Assembly (NCBI RefSeq): GCF_009649175.1
Contig: NZ_WJPO01000014.1
Location: 1 to 64,000 of the forward strand
Direction of reading: 5' to 3'
Source of the DNA: Rhodovulum strictum
Lineage (GTDB): Bacteria; Pseudomonadota; Alphaproteobacteria; Rhodobacterales; Rhodobacteraceae
DNA: 64,000 nucleotides
In this document: piece by piece, positions 43,843-52,249 of the stretch
Layout: each line of letters begins with the position of its first letter
Position numbering within the stretch: the stretch's first letter is position 1
The notes under the pieces: generated by a model
Database searches by the model: none
Seen by the model: the letters and a program-made list of their open reading frames with translations, nothing else
What the model was told of the DNA's origin: nothing
Program-made: the position numbers and the translations under genes

Positions 43843-45135
43843 TCAGGCCCTGGTGCCCCAGATGTCTTCGGCAATCGCCGCGTACCAGGCCGCCCCGAAC
43901 TGCGCCTCCCGGCGGCGGAAATCGGGGCTTGCCTCGGCCGGGCTGACGCCGCCCGAGCCCTCGATGGCCACGATCTCGTCATTGGCGACCGCATAGACCC
44001 CGGCGACCGAGATGCCGTAATCTGGACCGATCAGGCTGTAGCAGGTGTTGGCCCAGGATGGGTTCGGCGCGCTTTCCCCGGCAAGCTCGGCCGCGATCGC
44101 AGCGGCGACCACCTTGCCCTGCGCGTTGGCGCAGAACCCCGACTTGGGCATCGGGGCCGCAATGGTGGCATCGCCCACGACATGGATGTCGGCCACGGTC
44201 CGGCTTTCAAAGGTCCGGGGCTTGACCGGCACCCAGCCCGCCTCGTTGGTGACGCGGGCCCGCTCTGCGATCACGCCGGCCCGCTGGGGCGGCACGACGT
44301 TCAGCACGCCCGCCTTGTGGACGTCGCCGAATTCGGTCTCGACCTCCAGCGTCCGCGGATCGACCCGCACCACGCGACCGCCGCCCGACAAGCCGACCCA
44401 TTCGATCAGATCGCCATAAAGCGCCGTCCAGCCGGCCTGGAACAGGCCCTGCTTGGAGAACGCATCCTTGGCGTCGAGCACCAGGATCTTGGAGCGCGGC
44501 TTGTGCGTCTTGAGATAGTGCGCGATCATCGACACCCGTTCGTAGGGCCCAGGCGGGCAGCGGAACGGATCGGCGGGCGCCGACAGGACGAACACGCCGC
44601 CATCCTCCAGCGCCTCGAGCTGCGCCTTGAGCAGCCGGGTCTGCGGACCGGCCTTCCAGGCATGCGGCGCAAGTTCGGCGGCGGCTTCGTCATAACCCTC
44701 GAGTGCCCCGAAATTGACGTCGACGCCCGGCGCCAGCACCAGCTTGTCGTAGGACAGCACGTCGCCGCTCTCCAGGGTGACGGTATGGGCCACGCCGTCC
44801 ACATCCTGCGCCCGGGCGCGGACATGGGTCACGCCCAGGCTGCCGGTCAGATCGTCATAGCCGTGACCGATCGACTCGAACTCGCGCAGGCCGCCGAGAT
44901 AGAGGTTGGAAAAGGGGCAGGTGTAGAACCGGTCAACCGGCTCGACCAGGGTCACGTCGATGGCGGGGTTGCGACGCTTGAGGTAGCGCGCCGCGGTCGC
45001 GCCGCCGAAGCCGCCGCCCACGATCACCACTCGACCCGCGCTCTCCGAGGCGCGCAGGATCGAGGGCATGGAAAGCGCCGGCGTCGCCAGGGCCGCCGCG
45101 CCAAGGGATTTCAGGATGGAACGTCTGGAAACCAT
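43843..45135 (-). CDS. fccB: Flavocytochrome c sulfide dehydrogenase, flavoprotein subunit
   Basis: A 430-residue FAD protein oxidising sulfide to polysulfide or sulfur in the periplasm. Tat signal (SRRSILKSLGAAALATPALS), FAD fold VVIVGGGFGGATAARYLKRR, redox-active cysteines in YTCPFSNLYLGG and WANTCYSLIGPDYG, and the Fcc C-terminal domain. ATG at 45135 with the twin-arginine motif immediately behind; it follows fccA by 10 bp. Also annotated as SoxF-like. Placement just upstream of taurine genes suggests control of sulfide formed during sulfur metabolism. Confidence 0.92.
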   Translation of the reverse strand: MVSRRSILKSLGAAALATPALSMPSILRASESAGRVVIVGGGFGGATAARYLKRRNPAIDVTLVEPVDRFYTCPFSNLYLGGLREFESIGHGYDDLTGSLGVTHVRARAQDVDGVAHTVTLESGDVLSYDKLVLAPGVDVNFGALEGYDEAAAELAPHAWKAGPQTRLLKAQLEALEDGGVFVLSAPADPFRCPPGPYERVSMIAHYLKTHKPRSKILVLDAKDAFSKQGLFQAGWTALYGDLIEWVGLSGGGRVVRVDPRTLEVETEFGDVHKAGVLNVVPPQRAGVIAERARVTNEAGWVPVKPRTFESRTVADIHVVGDATIAAPMPKSGFCANAQGKVVAAAIAAELAGESAPNPSWANTCYSLIGPDYGISVAGVYAVANDEIVAIEGSGGVSPAEASPDFRRREAQFGAAWYAAIAEDIWGTRA

Positions 45136-45145
45136 TATCGGGCCC

Positions 45146-45469
45146 TCACTTGCCGATTTCGGAGAAGTGGCGAGCCAGCGCATCGAGCTCGGCATCGCTG
45201 TAGCCCTTTGCGAGGCGGTTCATCACGGTGGTATCGGGAATGCTGTCGGCCTTGAACGCCTGAAGCAGCGCCAGTTGCGCGACATAGGGCTTGCCGGCGA
45301 TGCCGGGAATGGCGCCGCGCGAATGGCCGTCGGGGCCATGGCAGTTCGCGCAGACACCGGCCAGAACCGAGATATCCTCGGCCGTCAGGTGCTGCCCGCT
45401 TGCCGTACCGGCCGCCCCGATCAGCGCGAGAGCTGCCAGGGCATTGGGGACAACGTTCTTTCGTCTCAT
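45146..45469 (-). CDS. fccA: Sulfide dehydrogenase cytochrome c subunit, monoheme
   Basis: A 107-residue exported c-type cytochrome with a signal peptide (ALAALALIGAAGTASG) and one heme site GVCANCHGPDGHSRGAIPGI. A distal Met occurs in TVMNRLAKGYSDAEL. The cytochrome accepts electrons from FccB. Well-known FccA of purple sulfur bacteria is diheme; this is the shorter monoheme type found in many chemotrophs. First gene of the fccAB pair. Confidence 0.9.
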   Translation of the reverse strand: MRRKNVVPNALAALALIGAAGTASGQHLTAEDISVLAGVCANCHGPDGHSRGAIPGIAGKPYVAQLALLQAFKADSIPDTTVMNRLAKGYSDAELDALARHFSEIGK

Positions 45470-45554
45470 CGTCGGTCTCCGTTGGTCTTGAAGGATGTTC
45501 GCGTCGTTCTCGATTGGCCGCCTCCGGCAGGGGGCCTTGTCCGAATGGCCGGGT

Positions 45555-45932
45555 TCAGAGAAACAGGGACCGGCACCTGCGGGCCGCCCCGATCCTGCTG
45601 GTCAGGATCGCCTTTGCCGAATTGCACGGCTCCCCGTCAGGGGCGGCGGCATCGGGTTGTCCGCCCAGGTATGGCGGGGAGCGTTGAGCGTCGAGGATGA
45701 TCGCGACCTCGCCCGGCGCGAACCGGGCGAAGGCCGGATCCGGGACCAGAACGATGCCGGTGTCCCGCGCCAGACCCTCCGAAAGCCAGACGAGCACAAT
45801 TCTGGGGCTGGCGAGGCGCAGCCGCAGACCTGCCCCGGCCCAGCGGTCAAGTTGCAGTTCCCTTGCGGCGGAATCGGGAACTGCACGGGTCGGCCAGAGC
45901 AGCAGCCTGGCAAGACGGATGCTGCAACCCAC
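45555..45932 (-). CDS. Hypothetical protein following short CysA
   Basis: A 125-residue frame starting 10 bp after the cysA2 stop. It reads strand-like alternating text (LRLRLASPRIVLVWLSEGLA, VPDPAFARFAPGEVAIILDA) before a Cys-containing tail. Its position and size fit either a separate small protein of the operon or the detached C-terminal regulatory domain that CysA2 lacks. No ribosome binding site is strong, and no family is recognised. Confidence 0.45.
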   Translation of the reverse strand: MGCSIRLARLLLWPTRAVPDSAARELQLDRWAGAGLRLRLASPRIVLVWLSEGLARDTGIVLVPDPAFARFAPGEVAIILDAQRSPPYLGGQPDAAAPDGEPCNSAKAILTSRIGAARRCRSLFL

Positions 45933-45942
45933 CGCATCGCCC

Positions 45943-46662
45943 TCACGCTGATATGAACTCCCGCACGAAGGGGGTCTTGGGGCGGGCTCGGATGTCGTCG
46001 GGGCGGCCCACCTGTTCGATGCGGCCCATCGACATGACGACGATCAGATCGGCCAGTTCCATCGCCTCTTCCTGGTCATGGGTGACGAAGACCGTGGTCA
46101 GACCGGTGGTGTCGTGGATGTCGCGCAGCCCCTGGCGGAGTTCCTTGCGCACCCGGGCGTCCAGCGCGCCGAAGGGCTCGTCCAGCAGCAGCATCCGCGG
46201 TTCGATCGCCAGCGCCCGGGCAAGCGCCACGCGCTGGCGCTGGCCGCCCGAAAGCTGGCTGGGATAGCGCGCGCCGATATCCGGCAGCTTGATCAGGTCC
46301 AGCAGTCTGGTCACGCGCCGGGCGATCTCGGGGCCGGCGGGCCGGGTCTTGCGCGGGCGGGCGCGCAGGCCGTAGGCGATGTTGTCGAACACCGTCATGT
46401 GGCGGAACAGGGCGTAGGACTGGAAGACAAAGCCCGCACGGCGTTCCTGCACCGTCAGGCCCGTGGCGTCGGCGCCGTCGAACAGCACCCGGCCGGCCGA
46501 AGGGAACTCCAACCCTCCGAGGATGCGCAGCAGCGTGGTCTTGCCCGACCCCGAGGGGCCAAGCAGCGCGACCAGCGTGCCCGAGGGGATGGACAGCGAC
46601 ACGGGATGCAGTGCGGCGGTGGTGCCGAACGCCTTGGAAATCTCTTCGATCTCGATGTTCAT
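45943..46662 (-). CDS. cysA: Sulfate ABC transporter ATPase CysA (operon 2, short form)
   Basis: A 239-residue ATPase with Walker [10 protein letters not shown], signature LSGGQRQR, Walker [13 protein letters not shown] and H-loop [15 protein letters not shown], ending [12 protein letters not shown]. Full-length CysA continues about 110 residues further into the TOBE regulatory region, as in the operon 1 copy; here the chain stops right after the ATPase. It could be a natural short form or a gene split from the frame at 45555-45932. ATG at 46662, 11 bp after the cysW2 stop. Confidence 0.9.
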   Translation of the reverse strand: MNIEIEEISKAFGTTAALHPVSLSIPSGTLVALLGPSGSGKTTLLRILGGLEFPSAGRVLFDGADATGLTVQERRAGFVFQSYALFRHMTVFDNIAYGLRARPRKTRPAGPEIARRVTRLLDLIKLPDIGARYPSQLSGGQRQRVALARALAIEPRMLLLDEPFGALDARVRKELRQGLRDIHDTTGLTTVFVTHDQEEAMELADLIVVMSMGRIEQVGRPDDIRARPKTPFVREFISA

Positions 46663-46673
46663 CGCGCGCTCCG

Positions 46674-47540
46674 TCAGTGGTGGCGGTGGGTGGCGGCGAG
46701 CTGGTCGGCATAGCGCCATTCCAGGGCCGATTTCAGGGTCAGCGTGACAAGCGCCAGCAGCGCCAGGACGCTGGCCATGGTGAAGGCCGCGACCGAGAGG
46801 TATTCGTTGTAGAACATCTCGATCATCAGCGGCATCGTGGTGGTCTGGCCCCGGATCTTGCCCGAGACCACGGCGACCGCGCCGAACTCGCCCATGGCGC
46901 GGGCGTTGCAGAGGAGCACGCCGTAAAGCAGCGCCCAGCGGATGTTGGGCAGCGTGACGGTCAGGAAGGTGCGCCAGCCCGAGGCGCCAAGGGTCAGCGC
47001 CGCTTCCTCCTCGGCCCGACCCTGTTCCAGCATGACCGGGATCAGTTCGCGGGCAACGAAGGGGAAGGTGATGAACATGGTGGCCAGCACGATGCCGGGC
47101 ACGGCGAAGACGACGGGAAAGCCGTTCGCCACGAGCCAGCCGCCAAGCGCCGAATTGGCCCCGAACATCAGCACGAACAGCAGCCCCGCGACCACGGGCG
47201 AGACCGAGAAGGGCAGGTCGATCAGCGTGATGACCCAGGCCTTGCCGCGCCAGTCGAACTTGGTGATCGCCCAGGCCGCGGCAATGCCGAAGGCGGCATT
47301 GAGCGGCACGCTGATCGCGGCGACGACCAGCGTCAGCCGGATCGCCGATTGCGCGTCTGGATCGCCCAGCGAGGCCAGCGCAAAGGCCCAGCCGCGCCGC
47401 AACGCCTCGTCGAAGACCGCGATCAGGGGCGCGAACAGAAGGACGGTCAGAACCGCAAGGCAGAGGCCGGTCAACGACCATTTGACCAGTGCAGGCTCTG
47501 TCGTGGCCGGGCGCCAGCGGGTGGGGGTGATGTCGGTCAT
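46674..47540 (-). CDS. cysW: Sulfate/thiosulfate ABC transporter permease CysW (operon 2)
   Basis: A 288-residue permease, six helices, with [19 protein letters not shown], the EAA loop [20 protein letters not shown] and [20 protein letters not shown] at 47540 with GGGAGG; a start five codons earlier is less likely. It ends with a His-rich tail (ATHRHH). Diverged from the operon 1 CysW, so the two operons are not a recent duplication. Confidence 0.92.
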   Translation of the reverse strand: MTDITPTRWRPATTEPALVKWSLTGLCLAVLTVLLFAPLIAVFDEALRRGWAFALASLGDPDAQSAIRLTLVVAAISVPLNAAFGIAAAWAITKFDWRGKAWVITLIDLPFSVSPVVAGLLFVLMFGANSALGGWLVANGFPVVFAVPGIVLATMFITFPFVARELIPVMLEQGRAEEEAALTLGASGWRTFLTVTLPNIRWALLYGVLLCNARAMGEFGAVAVVSGKIRGQTTTMPLMIEMFYNEYLSVAAFTMASVLALLALVTLTLKSALEWRYADQLAATHRHH

Positions 47541-47551
47541 GGCAGCCTCCC

Positions 47552-48403
47552 TCACACCGCGCCCATGCGGCGGCGGCTCCAGATCTGGATCAGGTTGATG
47601 GCCAGCAGCAGCGCGAAGGAGATCGCCAGCATCGCGATGGCGATGGCGACCGCGCCGTCATAGTCGAATTCTTCCAGCCGGATGACGATGAGAAGCGGCG
47701 CGATCTCGGTCACGTTGGGCAGGTTGCCGGCGATGAAGATGACCGAGCCGTATTCCCCGACCGACCGTGCCAGCGCCAGCGCAAAGCCGGTCAGCGCTGC
47801 GGGCGCCAGCATCGGCAGGATGACGTGGGTGATCGTACGCAGGCGGGACGCGCCCAGCGTGGCGCTGACCTCTTCGGTCTCGCGGTCGATCTCCTCGATC
47901 ACCGGCTGGACGGTGCGCACCACGAAGGGCAGCCCGACGAAGATCAGCGCGATCCAGATGCCGATCTCGGTATAGGCGATGCGCAGGCCGAAATGCTCGA
48001 GCATGAAGGCGCCGAACACGCCGCGCGGGGCATAGATCGCGGTCAGCGCGATGCCGGCAACGGCCGTGGGCAGGGCAAAGGGCAGGTCCACCGCCGCATC
48101 CACGATGCGCTTGCCGGGGAAGCGGTAGCGCACCAGCACCCAGGCCAGAGCCACGCCGAAGACAAGGTTGAACAGCGAGGCCACCAGAGCGGCGCGAAAG
48201 CTGAGCTCCAGCGCGGCCCAGACCCGGGGGCGGTTGATCACCTCCCAGATGCCCGCCGCGCCGAAATCGACGAACCCGCGCCACAGCAGTACGCCCATGG
48301 GGATCAGGACCACCACCGACAGCATGCTCAGCATGATCCCGAATGAAAGCCCCCACCCCGGCATCGGGGTGGGCGCCTTGAGGCTCAGGGTCCGGGATGT
48401 CAT
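47552..48403 (-). CDS. cysT: Sulfate/thiosulfate ABC transporter permease CysT (operon 2)
   Basis: A 283-residue permease with six helices: [40 protein letters not shown], the EAA loop [20 protein letters not shown] and [23 protein letters not shown] at 48403, one base past the binding-protein stop region, so tightly coupled. Confidence 0.92.
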   Translation of the reverse strand: MTSRTLSLKAPTPMPGWGLSFGIMLSMLSVVVLIPMGVLLWRGFVDFGAAGIWEVINRPRVWAALELSFRAALVASLFNLVFGVALAWVLVRYRFPGKRIVDAAVDLPFALPTAVAGIALTAIYAPRGVFGAFMLEHFGLRIAYTEIGIWIALIFVGLPFVVRTVQPVIEEIDRETEEVSATLGASRLRTITHVILPMLAPAALTGFALALARSVGEYGSVIFIAGNLPNVTEIAPLLIVIRLEEFDYDGAVAIAIAMLAISFALLLAINLIQIWSRRRMGAV

Positions 48404-48404
48404 T

Positions 48405-49421
48405 TCACTGGCCCTGATAGATCTGGTCGAAGATGCCGCCATCGCCGAAATGCTCGGGCTGCGCCCTGGCCCAGCCGCCGAAATAGTCGATCGACAGACG
48501 GTTCACCTCGGGGAAGCGGGCGACATCCGCGGGATCGGCGGCCGAGACATCCCAGGCGCGGTAGAAGTTGCGCAGGGCAATGGCCTGCGCCTCGGGGCTG
48601 TAGAGCTGCTCGAGATAGGCGGTGGCCAGCGCGCGGGTCGCATCATCGGCGATGTTGCCCTCGACCAGCGCCACCGGCGGCTCGGCCAGCACCGAGACCG
48701 AGGGCACCACGATGTCGAACTGGTCCTCGCCCAGTTCCTTGAGCGCCAGATAGGCCTCGTTCTCCCAGGCCAGCAGCACATCGCCCAGGCCGCGCTGCGC
48801 GAAGGTCGTGGTCGAACCGCGCGCGGCGGTGTCCAGCACCGGCACGTTGCGGTAGAGCGCGCCCACGAACTCCTGCGGATCAAGCCCGTTCTCCTGCGCA
48901 TAGCCCCAGGCCGCAAGGTAGTTCCAGCGCGCACCGCCAGAGGTCTTGGGGTTGGGCGTGATGACCTCGACCCCCGGCTTCACCAGATCGTCCCAGTCCT
49001 TGAGCCCCTTGGGATTGCCCTCGCGCACAAGAAACACGATGGTCGAGGTATAGGGCGAGGCATTGTGCGGCAGGCGCGACTGCCAGTCTTCCGGCACCTT
49101 GCCGGAATTGGCCGCGATCGCGTCGATGTCGCCCGCCAGCGCCAGTGTAACCACCTGCGCGCCCAGCCCGTCGATCACCGCGCGGGCCTGCGCACCGGAC
49201 CCGCCATGCGAGGCCTGGATCGTCGGGCGCGGATTGCCCTGCGCCTGCCACCACTCGGCGAACCAGGCGTTGTACTCGCGGTAAAGCTCGCGCGTCGGAT
49301 CATAGCTGACATTCAGCAGCGACTGCGCCGCGGCAGGACCGGCCGCGAGCGACAGCGCCAGCGCACCGGCGGCCAGTACGGGGCGGGCGAACCCGCGCAG
49401 GGACACGAACGAAAGGATCAT
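48405..49421 (-). CDS. sbp: Sulfate/thiosulfate-binding periplasmic protein (operon 2)
   Basis: A 338-residue binding protein with a signal peptide ending near AAGPAAAQS. Family motifs are LLNVSYDPTRELYREYN, QASHGGSGAQARAVIDGL, ITPNPKTSGGARWNYLAAW and GLGDVLLAWENEAYL. ATG at 49421 has a GGAG site 6 nt upstream; an ATG at 49433 lacks one. The order here is binding protein-cysT-cysW-cysA, as in E. coli-type cys operons, unlike operon 1 where cysA leads. Confidence 0.92.
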   Translation of the reverse strand: MILSFVSLRGFARPVLAAGALALSLAAGPAAAQSLLNVSYDPTRELYREYNAWFAEWWQAQGNPRPTIQASHGGSGAQARAVIDGLGAQVVTLALAGDIDAIAANSGKVPEDWQSRLPHNASPYTSTIVFLVREGNPKGLKDWDDLVKPGVEVITPNPKTSGGARWNYLAAWGYAQENGLDPQEFVGALYRNVPVLDTAARGSTTTFAQRGLGDVLLAWENEAYLALKELGEDQFDIVVPSVSVLAEPPVALVEGNIADDATRALATAYLEQLYSPEAQAIALRNFYRAWDVSAADPADVARFPEVNRLSIDYFGGWARAQPEHFGDGGIFDQIYQGQ

Positions 49422-49458
49422 CTTCTGCTCCATATGATTTTCGGGGAGGGCCGGGCGT

Positions 49459-49698
49459 TCAGGCGCGTGCGGTCCTGAGGATATCGACGCGCGCTTCCCA
49501 CAGCGCGGGATCGCGGCCCTCAAGAAGCTCGGCCACCGCCGCCCTGGGATCGCGGGTGAAGACACGCAGCACCGAGCCGTTCAGGCGCAGCGGCGCGCCG
49601 GTCCGGCGGTCCACCAGACGGATCATGCAGGTCCGGCTCCGGTCAATGATGGCTTCCCCGTGCTGGGGACGCGGTGCGTGGGCGGTATTGTCCAGCAT
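49459..49698 (-). CDS. Small conserved-looking protein heading sulfate operon 2
   Basis: A 79-residue soluble frame with an excellent AGGAGG site before ATG 49698. Its core reads IIDRSRTCMIRLVDRRTGAP, LRLNGSVLRVFTRDPRAAVA, ELLEGRDPALWEARVDIL. It is the first gene after the palindromic promoter and precedes sbp by 37 bp. No family is recognised. The fold looks like a small alpha/beta protein with one Cys. A regulatory or accessory role in the sulfate operon is inferred only from position. Confidence 0.7.
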   Translation of the reverse strand: MLDNTAHAPRPQHGEAIIDRSRTCMIRLVDRRTGAPLRLNGSVLRVFTRDPRAAVAELLEGRDPALWEARVDILRTARA

Positions 49699-49783
49699 GT
49701 CGACCTCCTGTCCGTTTACGGTGACCGGGCTGCCCTGCGGCGGCCTTTCCGATAATATCGACAGGAGAGGTAGATAATAGCAA

Positions 49784-49795
49784 CGGAATATTCCG
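49784..49795. promoter_or_regulatory. Palindrome CGGAATATTCCG upstream of sulfate operon 2
   Basis: A perfect 12-bp dyad, 86 bp before the operon start and 28 bp from the end of the Rrf2 gene. A degenerate second dyad (GGAAGATTATTCTCC) lies at 49817. Best candidate operator for the adjacent Rrf2 regulator. Confidence 0.5.
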
Positions 49796-49822
49796 GGCGA
49801 TTTTAGGCCCCGGCGTGGAAGA

Positions 49823-50290
49823 TTATTCTCCGGCCGCCTCGACGCCCGCCAACAGCCGGTCAAGCCTGTCGGTCCGCTCGACCAGATCGGCCAGCGTCAG
49901 CGACTCGACCAGCAGCAGATAGGCATAGAAGACCTGCCCGAACAGCTTGCGGATCCGGCAGCTTGCCTCGTCCGTGCAATCCTCGCAGGGCTGGTAGGCC
50001 CGGCGCGACAGGCAGGACAGGGGCGCGATCGGCCCGTCCACCTCGCGCAGCAACTCGCCGATCGAGATCTGGCGCGGCGTCCGGATCAGCACATAGCCCC
50101 CGGCGCGACCGCGCTTCGAGCCCAGATAACCGGCCTTCTTCAGGTCGAGAAGGATATGTTCGAGAAAGCGTTTGGGCGTGCCCGACCGCTGCGCGATCTG
50201 CTCGATCGTCAACGCCTCGCCTGCCCCTGCGGCCTCCTCGGCAAGCTCCATCAGCGCCTTGAGGGCATATTTGGTTCTCTGGGTGATCAT
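49823..50290 (-). CDS. Rrf2-family transcriptional regulator, cysteine-containing
   Basis: A 155-residue Rrf2 protein. The winged helix (TKYALKALMELAEEAAG, LTIEQIAQRSGTPKRFLEHI, GYLGSKRGRAGGYVL) is followed by a cysteine-rich loop (CLSRRAYQPCEDCTDEASC) resembling the Fe-S or redox-sensing loop of IscR-like members, then a dimerisation helix. ATG at 50290. Members such as CymR control sulfur assimilation by sensing cysteine metabolism, and this gene is immediately upstream of sulfate operon 2. It probably senses cysteine, O-acetylserine or an iron-sulfur cluster (inference). Confidence 0.85.
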   Translation of the reverse strand: MITQRTKYALKALMELAEEAAGAGEALTIEQIAQRSGTPKRFLEHILLDLKKAGYLGSKRGRAGGYVLIRTPRQISIGELLREVDGPIAPLSCLSRRAYQPCEDCTDEASCRIRKLFGQVFYAYLLLVESLTLADLVERTDRLDRLLAGVEAAGE

Positions 50291-50405
50291 CGGCCATCCA
50301 TAGGGGGAAAAAGCCCGATAATCAAGGTCGGCATTTCCGGACCCGGCGCGGATGGGTTGCACACATCTGTTTCTTGTCAATGACTTGGCCATACGCGATC
50401 TTAAC

Positions 50406-50411
50406 TATAGA
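50406..50411 (+). promoter_or_regulatory. Candidate -10 box for the Lrp gene
   Basis: TATAGA lies 51 bp before the Lrp start, with TTGGCC 15 bp upstream of it. The match is moderate and the intergenic region is divergent from the Rrf2 gene, so the assignment is tentative. Confidence 0.3.
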
Positions 50412-50461
50412 CATTTATGGAATTGCGCCTCAGGATCGCCATGGCAGACATGGAGGACAGG

Positions 50462-50935
50462 ATGACGGGCCTCGACCTGATCGACCGCAAGATTCTGGCA
50501 ACGCTGATGGAGGACGAGACCCTGCCCGTGGCCCAGGTCGCTGATCGCGTGGGCCTGTCGCAGACGCCCTGCTGGAAACGCATCCAGCGGCTCGAGGCGA
50601 CGGGGGTGATCCTGGGCCGGGTCGCCATCGTAGACCCGGTCAAGATCGGCATCGGCCTGACCGTGCTGGTCGGAATCGAGGCCCCCGACCACGCCGCGTC
50701 CTGGCGCGACGCCTTCACCCGCCTGGTCCGCGACATGCCCGAGGTGATGGATGCCTGGCGCATGGCTGGCGACATGGATTACCTGCTGCGCGTCGCCGTT
50801 CCCGACATGGAAGCCTTCGACGCCTTCTACCGACGCCTCACCGACGCCCTGCCCATCAAGAACGTCACATCCCACTTCGCAATGGAACGCATCGCCGGGC
50901 GAACCGTCTACCCGATCGACACAAGAAACCGCTGA
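50462..50935 (+). CDS. Lrp/AsnC-family transcriptional regulator
   Basis: A 157-residue Lrp protein. N-terminal helix-turn-helix (DLIDRKILATLMEDETLPVA, VADRVGLSQTPCWKRIQRLE) is followed by the RAM ligand-binding domain (ILGRVAIVDPVKIG, YLLRVAVPDMEAFDAFYRRL, HFAMERIAGRTVYPI). ATG at 50462 has GGAGGACAGG just ahead; several upstream ATGs are less well placed. The SQTPCWKRI helix is the form seen in cysteine- and methionine-responsive Lrp relatives. It is divergent from the Rrf2 gene. A decayed homologue C-terminus is at 19272. Confidence 0.87.
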   Translation: MTGLDLIDRKILATLMEDETLPVAQVADRVGLSQTPCWKRIQRLEATGVILGRVAIVDPVKIGIGLTVLVGIEAPDHAASWRDAFTRLVRDMPEVMDAWRMAGDMDYLLRVAVPDMEAFDAFYRRLTDALPIKNVTSHFAMERIAGRTVYPIDTRNR

Positions 50936-51035
50936 AAAGGCGCGCCATGGAACCTGATGCTCTGAGCGGCCGCCAGTTTGGAATCTTTATCACGATAAAA
51001 CAGGTAGAGTTATTGTGTGATCAGGAGAGATTCTC

Positions 51036-51215
51036 ATGCCAGCCGATTGCCCCGCGTCGAATCGCGCCATCTTCGTCGACAAGCGCGACGCGCTGCGCGA
51101 CGAGGCCCTCGCAGCCTCCGGTTGGTGGATCCTGCCGATGTCGTTCGCTTGCCTCGCCGCCTGGATAGCTTTGGCCAAATGGGCAAACGTGATCGCCAGC
51201 GCGCAATTCGGATGA
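51036..51215 (+). CDS. Tiny single-span membrane protein (59 aa)
   Basis: A 59-residue frame with a perfect AGGAGAG site 6 nt before the ATG. The N-terminal half is charged (NRAIFVDKRDALRDEALAAS) and the C-terminal half is one hydrophobic helix (WWILPMSFACLAAWIALAKW). It ends 53 bp before the serine hydrolase. Its promoter shares the TAGAGTTATT box with the promoter of the paralogous hydrolase at 35393. No family is recognised; first of three very small membrane proteins flanking the hydrolase. Confidence 0.65.
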   Translation: MPADCPASNRAIFVDKRDALRDEALAASGWWILPMSFACLAAWIALAKWANVIASAQFG

Positions 51216-51268
51216 CCTTGTCCATGGGGCCTTGTCCCGCCTGACCGAAGCCAAGAAGGAGTACAATC

Positions 51269-51853
51269 ATGACCCGCACTCTGATCGTTCCCGGTGTTGA
51301 TGGTTCCCCTGCTGCCCATTGGCAGTCCTGGTGGCTCGGCGTCGAGCCGTCCTCCCGCCTGGTGGATCAGGCAAACTGGTCGAAACCGCAGCCCGATGAC
51401 TGGGAAACCGAGATCGCCGGCGCAATCCTTCACTACCCCGACTCGATTCTTGTCGGTCACAGCCTGGGCGCCATAACGATAGCCCGCGTGTTGACGAGGT
51501 GGCCGCATCTGAAGGTGCGGGCCGCCATGCTCGTCGCACCGGCGGAACCCCGTCGCGAGGGGCGGCTCGCCGCGTTCGCGCCAATCCCCGAGCGTCCATT
51601 GCGCGTGCCCACCCTCGTGGTGGCCAGCCGGAACGATCCCTGGATGACCTTCACCCGGGCGAGTCATCTTGCCGGCGCCTGGGGCGCGGCGCTCTACGAC
51701 ATGGGCTTTGCCGGACACGTGAATGTCGAAAGCGGCTTCGGCCCCTGGCCGCGCGGGTTGGAACTGCGCGATGAGTTGCTCCAGACCGCCACCTTCGCCC
51801 CGCCCGCCATCCGCCTGCCCCGCGGCCGATCGATCGGCAGGAGCGTGCGATGA
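51269..51853 (+). CDS. RBBP9/YdeN-family serine hydrolase (copy 2)
   Basis: A 194-residue alpha/beta hydrolase with TLIVPGVDGSPAAHWQSWW, the nucleophile elbow ILVGHSLGAITIARV, the acid in VVASRNDPWMTFTRASHL and the His in MGFAGHVNVESGFGPWPRG. It is paralogous to the gene at 34809, with the same length and motif spacing. ATG at 51269 with AAGGAG; stop overlaps the next small gene (ATGA). Substrate unknown; esterase or thioesterase activity is inferred. Confidence 0.88.
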   Translation: MTRTLIVPGVDGSPAAHWQSWWLGVEPSSRLVDQANWSKPQPDDWETEIAGAILHYPDSILVGHSLGAITIARVLTRWPHLKVRAAMLVAPAEPRREGRLAAFAPIPERPLRVPTLVVASRNDPWMTFTRASHLAGAWGAALYDMGFAGHVNVESGFGPWPRGLELRDELLQTATFAPPAIRLPRGRSIGRSVR

Positions 51854-52017
51854 TCGACGCCCTGCGCCCCAGGCGGCAGAACACCGTCGGCCTGGTGACC
51901 TTCGCGGCGGTCTATGTCACGCTGCTGGTTTTCGTCATCTCGCCGCAAAGCTTCACCGGAACGCTTCCCGCGACCGAAGCGGCCGCCGAAACCGCCCTCA
52001 TCCCGGCGCAGCCATAG
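51850..52017 (+). CDS. Tiny single-span membrane protein (55 aa)
   Basis: A 55-residue frame whose ATG overlaps the hydrolase stop. One hydrophobic helix (TVGLVTFAAVYVTLLVFVIS) is preceded by a basic N-terminus (LRPRRQN), so the N-terminus is probably cytoplasmic, and followed by an Ala-rich tail. The overlap implies translational coupling to the hydrolase. No family is recognised. Confidence 0.6.
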   Translation: MIDALRPRRQNTVGLVTFAAVYVTLLVFVISPQSFTGTLPATEAAAETALIPAQP

Positions 52018-52029
52018 GAGGAACGGATC

Positions 52030-52164
52030 CTGTCCTGCTGTTTCGATCCGGGGCTCGCCCTTCTCCCGGAGGCTTCCGGGGCCGACCTCCCTGCCCTTGC
52101 GGCAGCAATGGTCGCCTTGGTCGCCGCTGCAATCTTCCTGGTCGCCGCGATCATCGGATCCTGA
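52030..52164 (+). CDS. Possible 44-aa membrane peptide with CTG start
   Basis: An AGGAGG site at 52016 is followed 8 nt later by CTG and an open frame (LSCCFDPGLALLPEASGADL, then a hydrophobic helix MVALVAAAIFLVAAIIGS) ending at TGA 52162. No ATG or GTG lies in range, so a CTG start is required. It would be the third small membrane protein of the unit. Unusual start codon makes the call tentative. Confidence 0.42.
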   Translation: MSCCFDPGLALLPEASGADLPALAAAMVALVAAAIFLVAAIIGS

Positions 52165-52249
52165 AAGGCGAGCCCCGAGACGGAAAGGGGCTCGCCGGAG
52201 CAAACCAGGATGGGACCGAACCGCCGAACGTGGCGACCCGGTCGAGTTG

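Noticed and set aside
45943-47481. Single 512-codon frame covering cysA2 and an N-terminal extension
   Set aside because: The extension reads through cysW2 in a different frame and is basic nonsense; the ATPase starts at 46662.
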